Shown piece after piece: positions 51,443-58,382 of a DNA stretch of 64,000 bases. Both the position numbers and the translations under genes were made by a program. The first letter of the stretch is position 1, and each line of letters opens with the position of its first letter. The stretch is from assembly GCA_025058175.1 (NCBI GenBank), contig JANXED010000003.1, positions 1 through 64,000 on the forward strand, written 5' to 3'. Source of the DNA: Candidatus Calditenuaceae archaeon. GTDB taxonomy: Archaea > Thermoproteota > Nitrososphaeria_A > Caldarchaeales > Calditenuaceae. The notes beneath the pieces were generated by a model. That model did no database searches. It saw only the letters and a program-made list of their open reading frames with translations, and was not told the origin of the DNA.

Positions 51443-51454
51443 CTAAAAATCTAA
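51443..51454. promoter_or_regulatory. Divergent promoter, nadE / ppcA
   Basis: CTAAAAATCTAA lies 31 nt (centre) before the ATG of ppcA and, read on minus, just upstream of the GTG of nadE, so a single AT-rich element can serve both genes. Confidence 0.5.
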
Positions 51455-51478
51455 CCCGAGGCGCGTCGCTTCAAGGGG

Positions 51479-53044
51479 ATGCGGGAGGTCGAGAGGCCAA
51501 TACCTAGGGCAATGGCCTCGCAGCACCCGGACCACGTCTCGGCGCCTCCGTGGTCGAGCGACCCGATGATCGCGGGGGAGGACGAGGTCGTCGAGGTCTA
51601 CTGGGCCTACGCGGAGTACGGCGCGGACGAGGTGATGTGGGACGCTGAGGGGAAGGACATTGACCCGCACGTACTGAGGAAGCTGATCACGTCGTACCCG
51701 GACTACTTCAGGTCCAAGAGGCTCGGGAAGGAGGTCTTCCTCACCTTCAGGCTCCCGAACCCCTCCATCGAGGTCGTCGAGCGGAAGGTCTTCCTCGAGA
51801 CGCTCCAGTCGATCCCTAGGCACAACGACGTCGCGAGGGCCTTCTACGGCGACGAGGGCCCTCCCGCGGTCTTCGAGGTGATCCTGCCCTTCACCACCAG
51901 CCACGTCGAGCTCCTCAGGGTCGGGGAGAGCTACAGAAAGGCCGTGGCCGCTCCCCTGAAGGAACGAATCGACTTCCAGGGCACTAGGCTCGCGGACTGG
52001 GTCGGCGAGATTGAGCCGGAGTCGGTCGGGGTCATACCCTTGGTCGAGGACCTCGGGACGATATCGAGGCTCGAGCAGCTGCTGGTGAAGTACGCGGAGC
52101 TCGTGGGCCCGAAGTACCTCAGGGTCTTCCTCGCCAGGTCGGACCCTGCGATGAACTACGGCTTCGTCGTCGCGGTCCTCCTCGCTAAGTACGGACTCTG
52201 GGCCTGCAGGAGGGCATCGGAGCAACTCGGGATACAGATCTTCCCTATCATCGGCGCCGGGTCGCTCCCGTTCAGGGGCCACAACTCCCCCGAGAACGTC
52301 GAGGGCTTCGCGGAGGAGTACAGGGGCGTCCACACGGTCACGGTCCAATCGGCGTTCAGGTACGACTACCCTGTCGAGCAGGCGAGGACAGCGGTCTCGA
52401 GGTTGAAGTCTGCCCTCCCCGGCGGCGAGGCAAGGGAGGTCGACAGGGAGCTGATGCTGAGGGTCGCCTCGAAGCTGGTCCCGGCGTTCCAGGGCAGCGT
52501 GGAAGCGGCCGCGAGGGCGATCAACCTTGTCGCGTCCTACGTCCCGCCCAGGAGGGCGAGGAGGCAGCACGTCGGCCTCTTCGGCTACAGCAGGAGGGTC
52601 GGGTCGATAACGCTGCCCAGGGCGATCCCGTTCACAGCCGCGCTCTACTCGATCGGGATGCCTCCCGAGTTCATCGGACTCAGGGCGCTGAGCTCCCTGA
52701 CCGAGGAAGAGTTCGACTTCCTGAAGGAGACGCACGTCAACATCAGGAGGGACCTCGAGGCCGCCGCGAGGAGGGTCAGCTGGGAGTGCATCTCACTCTT
52801 CAGCGAGAACAGGGATGAGGCGAGGAGCGCGTTCGGGTCCGAGTTCGTTGAGCGGTTCGTCCCGAGTTACGTCGAGGACCTCAGCGCTGTCGAGGAGAAC
52901 CTCGGGGTGAAGACCGGCCCGAGGTCCCTCTCCGACAGGGTCTACCTCAAAGCCGTCGAGATCGTCGCGATCTCCGTCCTCACCGGACTCGACCCGAGGC
53001 AGGAGCTCGTCAGGGCCGCCTCGCTGCGCCGCTCCTTAGGGTAG
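51479..53044 (+). CDS. ppcA: Phosphoenolpyruvate carboxylase, archaeal type
   Basis: 521 aa, the compact archaeal PepcA form. It carboxylates PEP to oxaloacetate, refilling the citric-acid cycle. The N-terminal RAMASQHPDHV, the EVMWDAEGKDIDPHVLRKL metal region, and GxxxQ... GLFGYSRRVG and the final RAAS stretch match the family. ATG start with a TATA box about 31 nt upstream, likely leaderless. Shares its promoter region with nadE. Confidence 0.94.
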   Translation: MREVERPIPRAMASQHPDHVSAPPWSSDPMIAGEDEVVEVYWAYAEYGADEVMWDAEGKDIDPHVLRKLITSYPDYFRSKRLGKEVFLTFRLPNPSIEVVERKVFLETLQSIPRHNDVARAFYGDEGPPAVFEVILPFTTSHVELLRVGESYRKAVAAPLKERIDFQGTRLADWVGEIEPESVGVIPLVEDLGTISRLEQLLVKYAELVGPKYLRVFLARSDPAMNYGFVVAVLLAKYGLWACRRASEQLGIQIFPIIGAGSLPFRGHNSPENVEGFAEEYRGVHTVTVQSAFRYDYPVEQARTAVSRLKSALPGGEAREVDRELMLRVASKLVPAFQGSVEAAARAINLVASYVPPRRARRQHVGLFGYSRRVGSITLPRAIPFTAALYSIGMPPEFIGLRALSSLTEEEFDFLKETHVNIRRDLEAAARRVSWECISLFSENRDEARSAFGSEFVERFVPSYVEDLSAVEENLGVKTGPRSLSDRVYLKAVEIVAISVLTGLDPRQELVRAASLRRSLG

Positions 53045-53100
53045 GCCCTTGAGCCGTCGGGCTGTGACAACGCTAAAGCCTGCGCCGCCGACGCGGTGCC

Positions 53101-53394
53101 GTGGTTGCGGAGCGGAGCTCGAAGCGGTACGTGGCGAGGCTCGAGGTCGAGGGTGGAGCCGCGGCGAGCGTCGTCTCTGATGTCTTGGAGAGGTTCGGGC
53201 GCTCGGTGACCGGCCTTTACCTGGGCTGGGACGCTGAGGAATCTAGGGAGGTCTACGTGGAGTTGGAGTGCGACGAGGACTTGCTTGTGGAGTTCGTCGA
53301 AGAGGTGAAGAGGAGGAGCGGGGTGATCTCGCTGACGGTGAGGAGCCTCGAGGGGCTATTGGACTTCGCTTCAGCTTGGAGAAAGGCCCTCTGA
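53101..53394 (+). CDS. Hypothetical protein, 97 aa
   Basis: No family recognised. GTG start. The predicted pattern is strand-helix-strand-strand-helix-strand-helix (RYVARLEVEGGAAASVVSDVLERFG, GLYLGWD, VYVELECDEDLLVEFVEEVKRR, ISLTVRSLEGLL), as in ferredoxin-like or ACT-like small domains. Acidic, soluble. Convergent with the NuoI-like gene 4 bp away. Confidence 0.6.
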   Translation: MVAERSSKRYVARLEVEGGAAASVVSDVLERFGRSVTGLYLGWDAEESREVYVELECDEDLLVEFVEEVKRRSGVISLTVRSLEGLLDFASAWRKAL

Positions 53395-53398
53395 CCCA

Positions 53399-54307
53399 TC
53401 AGCCGAGCTTCCTCCTTAGCCAACCCATTATCGCGTCGATCGGGTTGATCGAGGGCGGGTTCGTGGAGATCTTCGGCCCCGCTAGCGCCACTGGATTGTA
53501 GACCAGCCCGACCCTTGAGGTCGACGAGAGCTCGAAGTCCGGAGTCATCTCGAGGGCGTAGAACGGGCAAGCGTCGACGCAGAACCCACAAAAGACGCAC
53601 CTCCCGTAGTCCACCGAGGGGAAGTAGGACTTCTTGTTGACCGGGATGTTCAAGTTCCTCTTCTCGACACGCAGGGTGACGGAGGAGCCGTCCTTGGAGA
53701 GCTCGTAGACGGCCCTGTCCGGTGACTCGTCCTTCACCAGCCTCACCTCGTAGCCCTCGGAGATCAGGGCCCTGAAGGGGTCCTCGAGGTAGTTGACGAC
53801 CAACCGATCGAGGCCGTGCGCCCAGACCGCGTCTGCGTTGAGCCTCACCGAGTACCCGGACTGGGTCTTCGTCGCGGCCTTGAGGTCCACCATCACAGGG
53901 AGGATCGGGTGCGAGAAGCCTCCCCTGTACTCGTCCGAGAGGTACCTCGTGAACCCCTCCGCGATCAGGTCGACGGCCCTCGTGACGGGAGAGCCCCTCT
54001 TCCCCAGCTCCGCGTAGGCCGACTCGGCCATCTCGAGGAAGACGTCGTAGGCGTAGACCATCGTGATCGCCTCGGCGATGTTCTGACAGGCGATGTCGCA
54101 GAGGCTGCATCCGGTGCACTTGTCGAGCCTCAGAAGGTGCCTTCCCTTCGACCCCGGATACGCGATCCCGGCCTTGGGGTCGTACCTGTAGTTCTCCTGG
54201 AGCGCGCTCGGAACCCTCTCGTATGGGTACTTGAACGTGTAAGGCTTCGCGAAGACGTGCTTGGCCGCCGTCCAGAGGGGGCCCAGCACCTCCTTCAGCG
54301 TGACCAT
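53399..54307 (-). CDS. NuoI-like 2[4Fe-4S] protein with large insertion
   Basis: 302 aa. The N-terminus (KPYTFKYPYERVPSALQENYRYDPKAGIAYPG) and two cluster motifs match subunit I of NADH/F420H2:quinone oxidoreductase: C64, C67, C70, C74 and C237, C240, C243, C247. Normal NuoI has about 30 residues between them and ~150-180 in all; here ~160 residues intervene (75-236), rich in charged and beta-forming stretches. The last cysteine of the first motif is followed by Q rather than P. ATTTATTATC lies 25 nt before the ATG on minus. No other complex I subunit adjoins. Confidence 0.82.
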   Translation of the reverse strand: MVTLKEVLGPLWTAAKHVFAKPYTFKYPYERVPSALQENYRYDPKAGIAYPGSKGRHLLRLDKCTGCSLCDIACQNIAEAITMVYAYDVFLEMAESAYAELGKRGSPVTRAVDLIAEGFTRYLSDEYRGGFSHPILPVMVDLKAATKTQSGYSVRLNADAVWAHGLDRLVVNYLEDPFRALISEGYEVRLVKDESPDRAVYELSKDGSSVTLRVEKRNLNIPVNKKSYFPSVDYGRCVFCGFCVDACPFYALEMTPDFELSSTSRVGLVYNPVALAGPKISTNPPSINPIDAIMGWLRRKLG

Positions 54308-54421
54308 TCGGGATCCTCTCCTACTCGTCGATAATAAATTGAACTGGTGAACGTGGGTCCGGTCTTGAGAGGTTCGCGGGTCGGCGCTCAGGTTTTAATC
54401 GGGTTCGATCGGGGCTGCGGC

Positions 54422-54862
54422 GTGAAGTTCGAGGGTTCCTTCGAGCTTAACGCACCGCCCGAGAAGTTCTTCAAGGTGGCCAGCGACCCGAGGCAGTTCA
54501 GCAAGGCGATCCCCGACGTCAGAAAGGTCACCGTGATCGACGAGAGGCAGTTCGCCGTCGAGTTCGTGATCTCCCTCGGTCCGATAAAGGGGAACATGAA
54601 GGTCGACTTCAGGTACGAGGACGTCACGCCCTACAGCAGGGTTGCGGTCGTGGGGAAGGGGAGCGGGCTTCAGTCGACGGTCAACGTGAGGATCGACGCC
54701 CAAGTGGAGCCGTCCGAGAGGGGGTCGAGGGTCAAGTGGGCAGCGGACCTCACGGTCGGCGGACTGGCGGCGAGCGTAGGCGGGAGGTTGATCGAGAGCG
54801 TGACGAAGGAGAAGGTGACCGAGATAATAGACAACCTCAGGAAGATCGTCGAAAGGGGCTGA
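54422..54862 (+). CDS. coxG: CoxG-family SRPBCC protein
   Basis: 146 aa helix-grip domain like CoxG, the accessory protein that anchors or matures aerobic CO dehydrogenase: KFEGSFELNAPPEKFFKVASDPRQFSKAIPDVRKV, then GSRVKWAADLTVGGLAASVGGRLIESV. The GTG at 54422 is 26 nt after TTTTAATC (54393-54400), so longer upstream frame is rejected. CoxLMS genes are not in the window; CoxG-like proteins also exist without them as lipid- or quinone-binding proteins. Confidence 0.82.
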   Translation: MKFEGSFELNAPPEKFFKVASDPRQFSKAIPDVRKVTVIDERQFAVEFVISLGPIKGNMKVDFRYEDVTPYSRVAVVGKGSGLQSTVNVRIDAQVEPSERGSRVKWAADLTVGGLAASVGGRLIESVTKEKVTEIIDNLRKIVERG

Positions 54863-54877
54863 GGCACTTGACCTGCG

Positions 54878-56032
54878 TTAGCCCGTGATGCTGTGGTACC
54901 ACCTGAGTATGTACTCCGGTAGCTTAAGCCCCCTCTCCTGCAGCCTCTCGACCAATAGGATCGGGACGGGGCTGGTCGCGAACGCGGCCTTGATGTAGAA
55001 GTCGTTCGGCGCGCCTGGCTCGGCGTTCGTCTCGATCCTGAAGGTGTGGTCCGAGAGCGACTCGAGCGTCGTGTTGCTCCTCCCGACTATCGAGAGCACG
55101 GTCCCCCCGAGCTTCTTGAAGTTCCTGCACCAGGAGATCACGACTTCGGTTTCGCCGCTGTAGGAGATCACGAGGAGGACGTCCCCTGCCCTTGGCGGCG
55201 GCGTGCTCGACTCCCCCGCGACGTAGACCTGGTCGCCGATCGCCCTCTTTACGTGTCCCAGCCTCACGGCTATCATCCTGCCCACCTCCCTTCCGCTCCC
55301 GAGTCCCGCGAAGAACGCGAGGTTCCTCCTCTCCAGGAGCTCCACTAGCGTCTTGGTGAAGTCGCTGCCCACGAATGCCTCGATGACGCCGTTGGTCTCG
55401 TTCATCAGCCTCTGGACCCTCTCCCTGATCTCGTAGGGCCTGCCGGTGTAGAGGGACTCGGCTATCGCCTGTAGGACGAGGCTGGCGCCTAAGATGAAGA
55501 CGTCCTCGAGGATCCCGACGGACTTGAAGGCTGACGTGTCGACAGCGTCCTCGTCGATCTCGCGGCCCTTCACGGTCAGGCAGGTCCCGAAGTCCCTCCC
55601 GAGCCTCCCGAGCGGAGAGTTCGGGTCGCTCGTGACGACGTCGACGCTGAACTCCCTCCTCCTTCCGGTCCTGGTGATGTAGAGCGCGAGCTTCTGGGCG
55701 TCCACCAGAGGCACCAGCGACCTCCCGCTCCCCGAGAGGACCAGAAGCGAGAGCTTGCCGTAGCGCTCCCAGAGGATCGGCGCTGCGCCGTCCATGTCCC
55801 GGTCGGGGAAGCCGACGTCAGCCCTGTCCATCACGACCTTCCCTCCCCTCATCTTCGCGATCTCGGAGCAGACGATGTTCAGGGCGCCCTTGCTCCTCCC
55901 CTCGCCGTTGAGCACGATGACGCCTGCCCCCCTTAGCGACGCGTATAGCGCCGCGGCCTCCTCCCAGTTGACCTGTGAGACGTTCTCGAAGACCTGGTTC
56001 ATGTAACCGATGGAGCTCCTCGGGATCAGCAT
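54878..56032 (-). CDS. Tandem SIS-domain protein
   Basis: 384 aa made of two sugar-isomerase (SIS) domains. The first has GEGRSKGALNIVCSEIAKMRGG and VLSGSGRS; the second has GLGSGREVGRMIAVRLGHV, YVAGESSTPPPRAGDVLLVISYSGETE, like 6-phospho-3-hexuloisomerase (PhiA). PHI is normally a single domain of ~190 aa. The pair may be a phosphosugar isomerase or a sensor. CTTAAATCAC lies just upstream of the ATG on minus. The substrate is unknown; no hexulose-phosphate synthase is adjacent. Confidence 0.75.
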   Translation of the reverse strand: MLIPRSSIGYMNQVFENVSQVNWEEAAALYASLRGAGVIVLNGEGRSKGALNIVCSEIAKMRGGKVVMDRADVGFPDRDMDGAAPILWERYGKLSLLVLSGSGRSLVPLVDAQKLALYITRTGRRREFSVDVVTSDPNSPLGRLGRDFGTCLTVKGREIDEDAVDTSAFKSVGILEDVFILGASLVLQAIAESLYTGRPYEIRERVQRLMNETNGVIEAFVGSDFTKTLVELLERRNLAFFAGLGSGREVGRMIAVRLGHVKRAIGDQVYVAGESSTPPPRAGDVLLVISYSGETEVVISWCRNFKKLGGTVLSIVGRSNTTLESLSDHTFRIETNAEPGAPNDFYIKAAFATSPVPILLVERLQERGLKLPEYILRWYHSITG

Positions 56033-56159
56033 CCCTCGGCCCTACCAGATCTCACCGTGATTTAAGCTTGGGAGCTCAGAGATGGGATCGGACTCGGCCT
56101 CTGGCTCCTGTATAGGGAACGTACCTTAATATAACGAGCGAAGCTCTGTCGCTCAGGGC

Positions 56160-56768
56160 ATGGCGTTTCAGTACCCGTTCCCCGGAGCGACGACGCTCGG
56201 AATCAGAGGTAAGGACGCGGTGGTGCTGGCCTCGGAGAAGAGGCTGACCTACGGCTACTTCGTCGTCTCGAAGAACGTCAGGAAGGTCTTCCAGGTCACC
56301 CCAAGGGTAGGAGCGGCTTGCGCGGGGTTAGTCTCGGACATGCAGAACCTCATTAGGGACGTAAAGTTCCTCGTGAATCTGTACGTCATCGAGGAGAGGA
56401 GGCAGCCCTCCGTCACCGCGATCGCGAAGGTGATGTCGAACCTCCTCTTCGGGAGCAGGTACTTCCCCTACCTGACCGAGGCGATCGTCGGCGGCTTCGA
56501 CGACAAGGGGCCTCACGTGTTGGTCCTCGACGCGATGGGCTCGATGATCGAGGACGACTACGCGGTCGTCGGGTCGGGCGCGGAGATCGCGGTCGGCGTG
56601 CTCGAGGGCGAGTACAAACCCGAGATGGGCTCCCAGGAGATCTACTCGCTCGCGATCAAGGCCCTCAGGGCGTCCATGGCCAGGGACAGCGGCAGCGGTA
56701 ACGGCATCGACATCCTCCTCATAGGGAGCAGCGGGATTCTGAAGGACGAGACCGTCCCCGTCAGCTAG
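56160..56768 (+). CDS. psmB: Proteasome beta subunit, apparently non-catalytic
   Basis: 202 aa. The fold is clear: TTLGIRGKDAVVLASEKRLTYGYFVVSKNVRKVF, VGSGAEIAVGVLE, RDSGSGNGIDI. Aligned on E26 (E17 of the Thermoplasma subunit), K42 (K33) and the DSGSG motif (D166/S169), the residue at position 1 is A10, not threonine. The nucleophile Thr1 thus seems absent, as in the non-catalytic beta subunits of some Thermoproteota. An alternative cut before T11 would shift the register by one. Propeptide about 9 residues. CTTAATATAAC (56125-56135) is the TATA region. A PAC2-type chaperone-like gene lies 0.8 kb downstream. Confidence 0.88.
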   Translation: MAFQYPFPGATTLGIRGKDAVVLASEKRLTYGYFVVSKNVRKVFQVTPRVGAACAGLVSDMQNLIRDVKFLVNLYVIEERRQPSVTAIAKVMSNLLFGSRYFPYLTEAIVGGFDDKGPHVLVLDAMGSMIEDDYAVVGSGAEIAVGVLEGEYKPEMGSQEIYSLAIKALRASMARDSGSGNGIDILLIGSSGILKDETVPVS

Positions 56769-56823
56769 GCACCTTTCAGTCCTGGTCGGACCCACATGGC
56801 TCAGTTCAAACTATATCAGGTGG

Positions 56824-56838
56824 TATAACGCTGTTATG
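56824..56838. promoter_or_regulatory. Palindrome TATAAC-GCT-GTTATG before rbkR
   Basis: Near-perfect inverted repeat ending 4 nt before the rbkR ATG, downstream of a TATA box (CTATATCA, 56811-56818). It matches the perfect palindrome at 15015-15029 in 12 of 15 positions. A site between TATA box and start is where an archaeal repressor would act, and RbkR itself is the obvious candidate. Confidence 0.55.
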
Positions 56839-56842
56839 CGCG

Positions 56843-57571
56843 ATGGCCCTGAACCTCGTGGCCATCAAGGCCCTCCTGAACCTCTACGCACAGAACGGGT
56901 TCTCCAATAGCGTCAGGGTCTCCACCCCCGCTCTCGCTAAGGCCCTGGGGACCTCGCAGCAGTCGGCCTCTAGGATCCTGATAAGGCTCGAGAAGGAGGG
57001 GCTGATCGAGAGGCGGTCCGTGGGCAGGGTGACGTACGTGAGGGTGACGGAACTCGGACTCAACAAGCTATTGGATCTATATACGGACCTCAGGGCGGTC
57101 ATCGAGAGGCCGATGGACTTCGTGCTCGAGGGCAGGGTCTTCACGGGCTTCGGCGAGGGCGCCTACTACGTCTCGTTGCCCGAGTACAGGCGGCAGTTCA
57201 GGGAGAAGCTTGGGTTCGACCCTTACCCGGGAACGCTGAACGTCAGACTGCTCTCGGTCGACTCGATACACAACAGGAGGCTGCTCAGCAAGATCGCCGA
57301 CGTCAGGATCGAGGGCTTTAGAAACGGGAACAGGACCTACGGCGGCCTCAAGGCGATCGGCGGGACCTTCAACGACTCCGAGCTCTGCGCTGTGCTGTTC
57401 ATCGAGCGGACGCACTACGGCGACGACGTCGTAGAGGTCATCTCGCCGGTCTACCTCAGGGGGAGGTTCGGGCTGAAGGACGGCGACAAGGTCAGGGTAA
57501 GGGTCACGATACCTAAGGAGAAGGTCGAGCGCGAGCAGGTCGGCGGTGAGCTCGTGAGCGTCGGACCCTGA
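56843..57571 (+). CDS. rbkR: HTH-regulator / CTP-dependent riboflavin kinase RbkR
   Basis: 242 aa, two domains. Residues ~10-75 form a MarR-like winged helix (STPALAKALGTSQQSASRILIRLEKEGLIERR); ~95-225 are the archaeal CTP-dependent riboflavin kinase (GFGEGAYYVSLPEYRRQFREKLGFDPYPGTLNVRL and the final ISPVYLRGRFGLKDGDKVRV). Such proteins make FMN and also regulate riboflavin genes. A palindrome lies right at the start codon, suggesting autoregulation. Likely leaderless (TATA at 56811-56818). Confidence 0.93.
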   Translation: MALNLVAIKALLNLYAQNGFSNSVRVSTPALAKALGTSQQSASRILIRLEKEGLIERRSVGRVTYVRVTELGLNKLLDLYTDLRAVIERPMDFVLEGRVFTGFGEGAYYVSLPEYRRQFREKLGFDPYPGTLNVRLLSVDSIHNRRLLSKIADVRIEGFRNGNRTYGGLKAIGGTFNDSELCAVLFIERTHYGDDVVEVISPVYLRGRFGLKDGDKVRVRVTIPKEKVEREQVGGELVSVGP

Positions 57572-57604
57572 GCGGCTTCTCCCGAGCGGCTTAAATCGAG
57601 GGCG

Positions 57605-58381
57605 TTGAGCGAGAAGAACGGAGGTGCTTCGGTTTTGGATCTGGTCGAGGAACACGCGGAGTTCGTGAGGGGGAAGAAGGTCCTGTTGGACCTCTCTCCC
57701 GGGCCTGGGGCCGTGGGCATGATCCTCGCGAACGTCCTCCTGGAGCAGAAGGGCGTCAGGAGGGTGAAGTCCCTCTTCTCCCCGCACTTCCCGCAGGTCT
57801 GTCTGATCGACAGCGAGGGGGTCTCGAGCCTCCCCAAGGTCGAGGTCTACCAGTACGTCGACTCGGTAAACGCGGTCGTCCTCGTGAGGAACTTCGTCGT
57901 CGACTCGACGGAGGCCGGCGAGTCGGTCTCGGAGAGGCTCGTCAGGGATCTGGGGATCATTCCGGAGGACCTGCTCATCGTCGTCTCGAGCAGCAGGTTC
58001 ACGGGCACCGGCGACCTCTACGTCGCCTCCACCGACCAGGAACTCCTCAGGAGGGCAGTGGCCCTGGGCGCGAAGATGGCCCCATCCATGGACGCGCTCC
58101 CAATGGACAGACTCTCTTCGGCGCTCCTCAGGAGGTGCGTGATCTCCGGCGCGAGGGCGATGTTCGTCGTCGCCGACACCGAGGCGTTCATGCCCGACTT
58201 CAGGGCCACTAAGAGGCTTGCTCAGCTGATCTCGACTCTTCTCGGGATCCAGATCGACACCACGAGGCTTGACGAGGAGGTCGCAAAGCAGCAGAGGTTC
58301 ATCCAGCAGATGGAGAGGGCCGTGAGGGGGATGCTGGAGCACGGGGAGGAAGAGGAGAGGAGGCCGTCCTACATCGGATGA
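57605..58381 (+). CDS. PAC2-family (proteasome assembly chaperone-like) protein
   Basis: 258 aa resembling the archaeal PAC2/PbaB family: KKVLLDLSPGPGAVGMILANVLLEQKGVRRVKSLFSPHFP, VYQYVDSVNAVVLVRNFVVDS, LGAKMAPSMDALPMD and a C-terminal charged coiled segment QQRFIQQMERAVRGMLE. Archaeal PbaA/PbaB bind proteasome alpha subunits or act as ATP-independent chaperones. A proteasome beta gene lies upstream. TTG start after GGCTTAAATCG (57589-57599). The PAC2 call is by pattern. Confidence 0.75.
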   Translation: MSEKNGGASVLDLVEEHAEFVRGKKVLLDLSPGPGAVGMILANVLLEQKGVRRVKSLFSPHFPQVCLIDSEGVSSLPKVEVYQYVDSVNAVVLVRNFVVDSTEAGESVSERLVRDLGIIPEDLLIVVSSSRFTGTGDLYVASTDQELLRRAVALGAKMAPSMDALPMDRLSSALLRRCVISGARAMFVVADTEAFMPDFRATKRLAQLISTLLGIQIDTTRLDEEVAKQQRFIQQMERAVRGMLEHGEEEERRPSYIG

Positions 58382-58382
58382 C

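Noticed and set aside
51443-52735. 430-codon open frame antisense to PEP carboxylase
   Set aside because: Composition of Leu/Arg/Asp/Pro repeats with no fold signature; long antisense frames are expected in GC-rich DNA.
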